From WJMD01 sp964596015 (GTDB taxonomy: Bacteria; Joyebacterota; Joyebacteria; Joyebacterales; Joyebacteraceae): a DNA stretch of 64,000 nucleotides. The stretch spans positions 1-64,000 of the forward strand of contig CAZQSB010000011.1 in NCBI GenBank assembly GCA_964596015.1. Direction: 5' to 3'. Within the stretch, counting starts at the first letter, position 1. The number at the start of each line of letters is the position of its first letter. The notes beneath the pieces are model-generated. The model made no database searches. It had not been told where the DNA came from and worked only from the letters and a program-made list of their open reading frames with translations. Below, one piece after another: positions 59,811-64,000 of this stretch. A program made the translations under genes and the position numbers.

Positions 59811-61832
59811 CTACTTGAGAAGCGTCATCTTGCCGGTTCGGGTCTCGCGTCCGGCCGTCAGACGCATGAAGTAGATGCCGGAGGAACAGCTCCGGCCGTT
59901 CTCGTCCCTGCCGTCCCACATGACGCTGTGCGGACCTGCTTCGAGTTCACCCGAGGCCAGGGTCCGGACCCGTCGCCCGGCCACGTTGTAGATCCCGAGC
60001 TCGACGCGGCCGGCGTCGGAGGGCACCGAGAACTCGATGGTCGTCACAGGATTGAACGGGTTCGGGTGGTTCCGGCCGAGCGTGAGCCTCTGCAATCCGG
60101 GCAGAGGATCGTCGTCGACATCGGTCATCTGGAACCACGATATGATGCGGTCCAACAGCGTCTTCTGGTTGTTCGGATCGGCCGTCGTGGTCTTGACCAG
60201 CTCGAACGGGAAGGAGGTGAAGACGGCCTTGTAGCCGTCCTCAACGCGAAGTCCGCGAGGCCCGCCCGACGCGTAGAAGATAGAGTCGGCGGGCGCGGTC
60301 GGGGTGAACCTGTCAGTAGCCCCCGGCACGAACGGACCGCCGAGAAGGCCGAGCAACATCCCATCGGACACGATGTCGCCGGAGACCCCCGTCATGCTGA
60401 AGCCTCCAACGTCCGAGGCCCAGGAGTCGACGTGCAGATAGTCCGACGCGAACGTCGAGAGCGATGGCCGCGCGGACAGGTAGTTCATGCTGGCGAAGTA
60501 GAGATTCCCGCCCGCGTCCAGGTAGCTCATGAGGTCCTGCTCGTCCTCGGCCGTCATGTCGAGTGCGTCGCCGTTGGCCGTCGTCCAGAGCACGGCCCAG
60601 TAAGAGGCGACCCGATCGCCGCCCGGTCGGCCGAGCGTGTGCGCGTCCCACACGTGTCCGGCGTATCCGGCGCTGTCGAGCGCGGCCTTCATCATCGCGC
60701 CGTACGTTTCGCTTCCGTCGTCCTCGACGACCAGGATGGACGGCTTTCCGACGAAGGTCGCGTAATACTCCTCTTCCAGGACCGTGTTGTCGCCGCTGCT
60801 TGTCCCGAAAAGCCGGGTAACCGCGAGACCGGGAACTGAACCGTTGTAGTCGTCCACGTGAACGTCGAGCGTCTCGACCTCGCCTGGCGCCAGGACGAAA
60901 CTGTGCTCACCGAAGTAGCACACGCCGGTCTCGTCGCAGTAGTTCGCGAACCAGTCCCACGAGGAGACGCCGTCGGGGATCTCGACGTTCTCGATGTTGA
61001 GCGTGATGGTGTCCAGCGCCGTGCCGGTGTTCTTGAGAACCGTCGTGAACACGCTGCCGCCCATGAGCGGGACCTCGGCCGCGTAGACATCGGTGATCAG
61101 GTCGAACTGGAACGGGTTCTCCATGATTCCGGCGCCGACGATCTCCTTGACCGTCGTGCGCTCGACGAAGACGACCAACTGCATCTCGGTGTGGTCCCAC
61201 GCGCCGTCGACCGCGAAGTTCCGGGTCACGACCACGGAGTCTCCGGGAGACGAAAGCGCGATGGTCTCGACCGGCAGGTAGTCGCGCAGCGTGAAGTCGT
61301 AGTCCTTGCCGCCGTAGCTCATCCCGTTCTGAATGAGGGCGAACTGGGCGCGCATGTCGTTGTAGGCGATCGACTCGGACGCCTTGATGGTCGCCTCGAC
61401 CCAGCCGCTCGTCGGGCCGATGATGCCGACCGCGTCAATGGTCAGGGGGCTTGAGACGCCGAGCCTGGTGTTCACGATGGGCCGGAAAGCGTCTGCCGTC
61501 GCCTCGGGAGAGCCGTACGAACCGACAACGTCCGTGACCCCGTCGAACTCGACGTGCGGCACTCCGCCGACTGCGTACCAGCTCGCGCGGCTCTCGGATT
61601 CGGACGTGCGCCACGGGTCGGCGCCGCCGACGTGGTTGTAGATCACGAGCAACTCGTCGTCCGTGAACTCGGTCTTGAGGATCTGGAGCGCCCCCGATGA
61701 GTCAGGGCAATAGCCGCACCACGTCCCGCCGAACATCTCAGCGAGAACGACGCGGTCTGCTGCCATGCCGTTGGCGGCGACTCCCATGAGGACGGCGCAG
61801 AGCACTGCCACGATCGCCGTTCGCTTCATCAT
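59811..61832 (-). CDS. Secreted thioredoxin-like (CxxC) protein with sorting tail
   Basis: 673 aa. Signal peptide (cleavage near A-N-G-M-A-A). The N-terminal domain has G-T-W-C-G-Y-C-P-D (Cys about 39 and 42) as in the thioredoxin-like/Omp28 families, with a V-G-G-V-P-H-V-E-F cis-Pro loop near 88. A beta-sandwich part and a Rossmann-like region with I-L-V-V-E-D-D-G-S and L-D-A-G-G-N-L-Y-F (about 365-560) follow, then the FlgD-like tail N-H-P-N-P-F-N-P. Exported by the tail; a redox or chaperone role is inferred. Confidence 0.88.
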   Translation of the reverse strand: MMKRTAIVAVLCAVLMGVAANGMAADRVVLAEMFGGTWCGYCPDSSGALQILKTEFTDDELLVIYNHVGGADPWRTSESESRASWYAVGGVPHVEFDGVTDVVGSYGSPEATADAFRPIVNTRLGVSSPLTIDAVGIIGPTSGWVEATIKASESIAYNDMRAQFALIQNGMSYGGKDYDFTLRDYLPVETIALSSPGDSVVVTRNFAVDGAWDHTEMQLVVFVERTTVKEIVGAGIMENPFQFDLITDVYAAEVPLMGGSVFTTVLKNTGTALDTITLNIENVEIPDGVSSWDWFANYCDETGVCYFGEHSFVLAPGEVETLDVHVDDYNGSVPGLAVTRLFGTSSGDNTVLEEEYYATFVGKPSILVVEDDGSETYGAMMKAALDSAGYAGHVWDAHTLGRPGGDRVASYWAVLWTTANGDALDMTAEDEQDLMSYLDAGGNLYFASMNYLSARPSLSTFASDYLHVDSWASDVGGFSMTGVSGDIVSDGMLLGLLGGPFVPGATDRFTPTAPADSIFYASGGPRGLRVEDGYKAVFTSFPFELVKTTTADPNNQKTLLDRIISWFQMTDVDDDPLPGLQRLTLGRNHPNPFNPVTTIEFSVPSDAGRVELGIYNVAGRRVRTLASGELEAGPHSVMWDGRDENGRSCSSGIYFMRLTAGRETRTGKMTLLK

Positions 61833-61945
61833 GCTGCTCTCCTTTCGCGGCGATTCCGCTTCTTCCCTGTGAGGCCCCTGTCGCCGTGCTCTCTGTGGAG
61901 ACAGTGTTCCTGCTTCTCTCCCTGTTCTAACTCCTCCGGATCGTT

Positions 61946-63304
61946 CTAGCGGCCGCCCAGAAGGCGTCCGGCCTGCAACACATCCTGCGTCGCGTCGTCC
62001 TGCACGAACGCGATCACATCGAGATGGTTCACGTTCCAGCCGGGGTCCAGGTCGAACGACCTCGTCACCACGGCCGAGTCGCCCACTGCGGTCATCGTCA
62101 GCGGTTCATCTTCCAGAAGATCCCTGGCCACGAACTCGAACTCGCGCGACTGTGAGAGGACCTCGTCCTCCACGACGACGGTACGGAGCACGAGAGAGAC
62201 GCCTCCCGGCTCGTCGTGCGCCCGGACCCGGATGGTCACGTTCGCGCGGCCTCCCTCGATGCTCCCGCTGAGGTCCAGCGAGAGCGGCGAGGGCAGAGAC
62301 CTGCTGGCCTCGATCTCCGTCCTGTAGGCCGCCTCCGCGGAGGACGGACTGGCCGCTCCTATAACGGCCCGTTCGAAGTCCCCGTCGAAGAGAGCCAGCG
62401 GCAGCTCGTTCTCGCTGCCGTGAACGTCCGTATACCAGTCGATCCGGTCCATCATCTCCTGGGTCGCCAGGACGTCCGGCCCGACCGGGGGTCCCTTGTC
62501 GTGGTACGCCACGACGCAGAGGCTGTCGGCGCCGTACTCATCGAGCAGCGCCAGGAGCGCCGCCTCGGCGTTGGGGCAGTTGATGCAGGTCAGGCTCGTG
62601 AAGAGCTCGACCAGCACGACCCTGGGAACGGGCTCCCCGGGCGCCGTCGCGGTGAAGGAGCACGACGCGGGCGTGGCGTCGGCGTCGCCGTCGTCGTCGA
62701 CGGCCGCGACCGAGAACGTGTGAGGACCGACCACGACGCTCTCGATGATGAGGGTCGTGTCGGCCGTAGCCGTCTGGTCCGAGCCGTCGTAGCTCCAGAG
62801 GTACGAGACGACGTCTCCGTCGAGGTCCGAGCCGCTCCACGAGACCGCGACGTCGTCACCGGCCGTGACGGCGCCGGGACACGCTGTGATCTCGGTCTCG
62901 GGCGGCAGGTTCTCGTCCTCATCGATGGCGACGAACGCGCAGGTCGCCGGCGTCGGGTCGGCGTCGCCGTCGTCGTCGACGGCCGCGACGCCGAAAGTGT
63001 GGGCTCCCGAGGGAACAGAGTCGAACGTCGCCGAGACTCCCGTCGTGCTGCCCAGGACCGTATCGTCAAAGGTCCATTCGTACGAGACCACCTCGCCGTC
63101 GGGATCGCTGCCGCTCCAGGTGACGACCGCCGAGGTTCCGGCCTCGATCTCACCGGGACAGCTCTCGATCTCCGTGTCGGGCGGGACGTTCGGCTCGATG
63201 GGGTCGTCGAACCAGTCGCATCCCCCACCGAGGGCGACGCCCAGCGCCGCGAGCGCGGCGACGGCGGCGAAGGTTCCCGCAGCTGTTCGTCGGAAGCCGA
63301 TCAC
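61946..63304 (-). CDS. Thioredoxin-like (CxxC) lipoprotein with two PKD/Ig-like domains
   Basis: 452 aa. Lipobox G-G-G-C with Cys29. Two nearly identical Ig/PKD-like repeats (about 38-130 and 131-215) each have P-P-x-T-E-I/x-C-P-G at the start and A-A-V-D-D-D-G-D-A-D near the end. Then comes a thioredoxin-like domain with C-I-N-C-P-N (CxxC) and L-P-L-A-L-F, and a C-terminal beta region. It has no sorting tail. The stop-to-next-gene distance and similarity to the neighbour suggest a common secreted redox set. The start is separated by eight bases from the barrel gene. Confidence 0.87.
   Translation of the reverse strand: MIGFRRTAAGTFAAVAALAALGVALGGGCDWFDDPIEPNVPPDTEIESCPGEIEAGTSAVVTWSGSDPDGEVVSYEWTFDDTVLGSTTGVSATFDSVPSGAHTFGVAAVDDDGDADPTPATCAFVAIDEDENLPPETEITACPGAVTAGDDVAVSWSGSDLDGDVVSYLWSYDGSDQTATADTTLIIESVVVGPHTFSVAAVDDDGDADATPASCSFTATAPGEPVPRVVLVELFTSLTCINCPNAEAALLALLDEYGADSLCVVAYHDKGPPVGPDVLATQEMMDRIDWYTDVHGSENELPLALFDGDFERAVIGAASPSSAEAAYRTEIEASRSLPSPLSLDLSGSIEGGRANVTIRVRAHDEPGGVSLVLRTVVVEDEVLSQSREFEFVARDLLEDEPLTMTAVGDSAVVTRSFDLDPGWNVNHLDVIAFVQDDATQDVLQAGRLLGGR
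62660..63010. repeat. Direct repeat, two copies about 280 bases apart, in the lipoprotein gene
   Basis: The strings around 62668-62712 and 62956-62992 are nearly identical (GTCGGCGTCGCCGTCGTCGT in both), coding the same A-A-V-D-D-D-G-D-A-D motif. This shows a recent duplication of the Ig-like domain. Confidence 0.8.
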
Positions 63305-63312
63305 GGTCCCTC

Positions 63313-64000
63313 CTAGAAGTACCCGGTCAACCGGACGCGGAATCCCTCGAACTCGGGCTCAACGTAGCAGATCCCCCCGGTGCACTTCTTGCCGCCGCGT
63401 TCCGTGCCCATCATGAACGACATCTCGACATCCTCGACGACCTCGCGACGTACCTCGAAGGACGTCCAGAAATTCCGTTCGACGGTCTCGTCGTCGGTGG
63501 TCTCAGCGAGGACGCTGAAGGTCGTTCCGTCGCCGGGATAGGTCGTCACCGAGAAGAGATAGTCCTTGTGCACGTCCCCGTAGAACTCCTCGGTGCGCTG
63601 ACCCTCGACGACGAGCTCGATCGGCACTCCGGAGGCCGGCTCGACGACGAACTCGGCGGCCCCGGAGAGGTGCTCGGTGAAATCGTTGTACTCGTTGCCG
63701 AGATACTCCCGCGACCACGACGCCGCGAACGAGCCCGTGAGCTTCGACGCGAGCGCGTGGTCTACGTGGGCGAACATCTCCCAGTGGCTCAGATCGCCGC
63801 CCTGAGTGCGCGCCTCCGACGCTCCGCCCGTCACGTAGAGCGCGTCGCCCAGCGGGGCGCTGATCTCCCCCAGGAAGCCCCGCTCGTTGTCGAGATCGAT
63901 CTCGTAGGTGGCGCGGTTCATCAACGTCCACAAGTGCTCGCGGACGCACGTCGGGGGGTTGACGAGATGGTGGCCGAGTTCCTCGTAGTCCTTGAACTCG
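63313..64000 (-). CDS. Beta-barrel-like outer-membrane protein, 5' part beyond window (DUF6029-like)
   Basis: At least 228 codons, open to the right edge. The reading E-F-K-D-Y-E-E-L-G-H-H-L-V-N-P-P continues upstream of any internal start, so the gene is incomplete. Alternating hydrophobic/polar strands with many aromatics and a final R-L-T-G-Y-F (C-terminal Phe) are those of outer-membrane barrels. The context P-P-T-x-V-R-E-H-x-W-T-L-M-N-R recalls DUF6029 proteins of the FCB group; the family link is from memory and tentative. Eight bases before the CxxC lipoprotein start, so co-transcribed. Confidence 0.75.
   Translation of the reverse strand, partial: EFKDYEELGHHLVNPPTCVREHLWTLMNRATYEIDLDNERGFLGEISAPLGDALYVTGGASEARTQGGDLSHWEMFAHVDHALASKLTGSFAASWSREYLGNEYNDFTEHLSGAAEFVVEPASGVPIELVVEGQRTEEFYGDVHKDYLFSVTTYPGDGTTFSVLAETTDDETVERNFWTSFEVRREVVEDVEMSFMMGTERGGKKCTGGICYVEPEFEGFRVRLTGYF

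Overview
The window is high-GC (about two thirds G+C by eye), densely packed bacterial chromosome with 53 recognisable protein genes. All but two (52550-55263, plus strand) lie on the minus strand. I see no rRNA, tRNA, CRISPR array, insertion sequence or phage gene. LptD, Wza, several lipoproteins and a beta-barrel-like protein indicate a diderm. Secreted proteins end in a FlgD-like/Por-type sorting tail (PNPFNP...GR.VR.L...G.Y..RL...K..LLK), and a PorX/PorY-like regulatory pair is present. That combination points to the FCB group, most likely a high-GC uncultured lineage such as Eisenbacteria or Krumholzibacteriota; the phylum is an inference.

Layout, low to high coordinate (minus-strand transcription therefore reads from right to left within each block). 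1-6131: pyrR, a TPR lipoprotein, glmM, glmS and the 5' part of selD, which reads through an in-frame TGA (selenocysteine). 6253-11989: two ECF-type ATPases, a LysM/TPR lipoprotein, a Dus enzyme, a C-terminal processing protease and tmk. 12063-15033: inositol-phosphate synthase, a CDP-alcohol phosphatidyltransferase and an arylsulfotransferase-like protein. 15051-21646: rsmI-recJ, slipin-NfeD, a GCS2-type ligase with an unknown partner, and an HU gene with its own promoter and terminator. 21903-29502: accD-folC-MalK-type ATPase-ROK kinase-lptD, probably transcribed from a promoter inside the end of the preceding pnp gene. 29618-34969: PorY-PorX-TsaE-TsaB-RimI-Pnp, tightly overlapping. 35215-51905: serS and a Wzx/Wzy-type surface-polysaccharide locus (WecA-like initiating transferase, sugar epimerase, a triple glycosyltransferase fusion, GT4, polymerase/ligase, flippase, Wzz, Wza, RmlC-like cupin, UDP-glucose dehydrogenase, YycJ-like hydrolase). 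52099-55340: a divergent promoter pair flanked by a small coiled-coil gene and by two plus-strand membrane genes, one joining a UbiA-like membrane region to TPRs. 55360-64000: a universal stress protein with a DASS transporter, then exported proteins: an M14 carboxypeptidase and a CxxC thioredoxin-like protein, both with sorting tails, a CxxC thioredoxin-like lipoprotein with duplicated Ig/PKD-like domains, and a beta-barrel-like protein running off the right edge.

The genes join envelope building (amino-sugar supply by GlmS/GlmM, LptD, polysaccharide export, inositol phospholipid) to housekeeping translation and tRNA modification (SerS, TsaB/E, RimI, RsmI, Dus). The most informative unusual items are the selenocysteine-containing SelD that ordinary gene calling truncates, the PorX/PorY pair together with sorting-tail proteins, and the three-domain glycosyltransferase. 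There is no stretch over 300 bases without a gene; the longest gaps are 38771-39049 and 21647-21902, and both hold promoter-like sequences.
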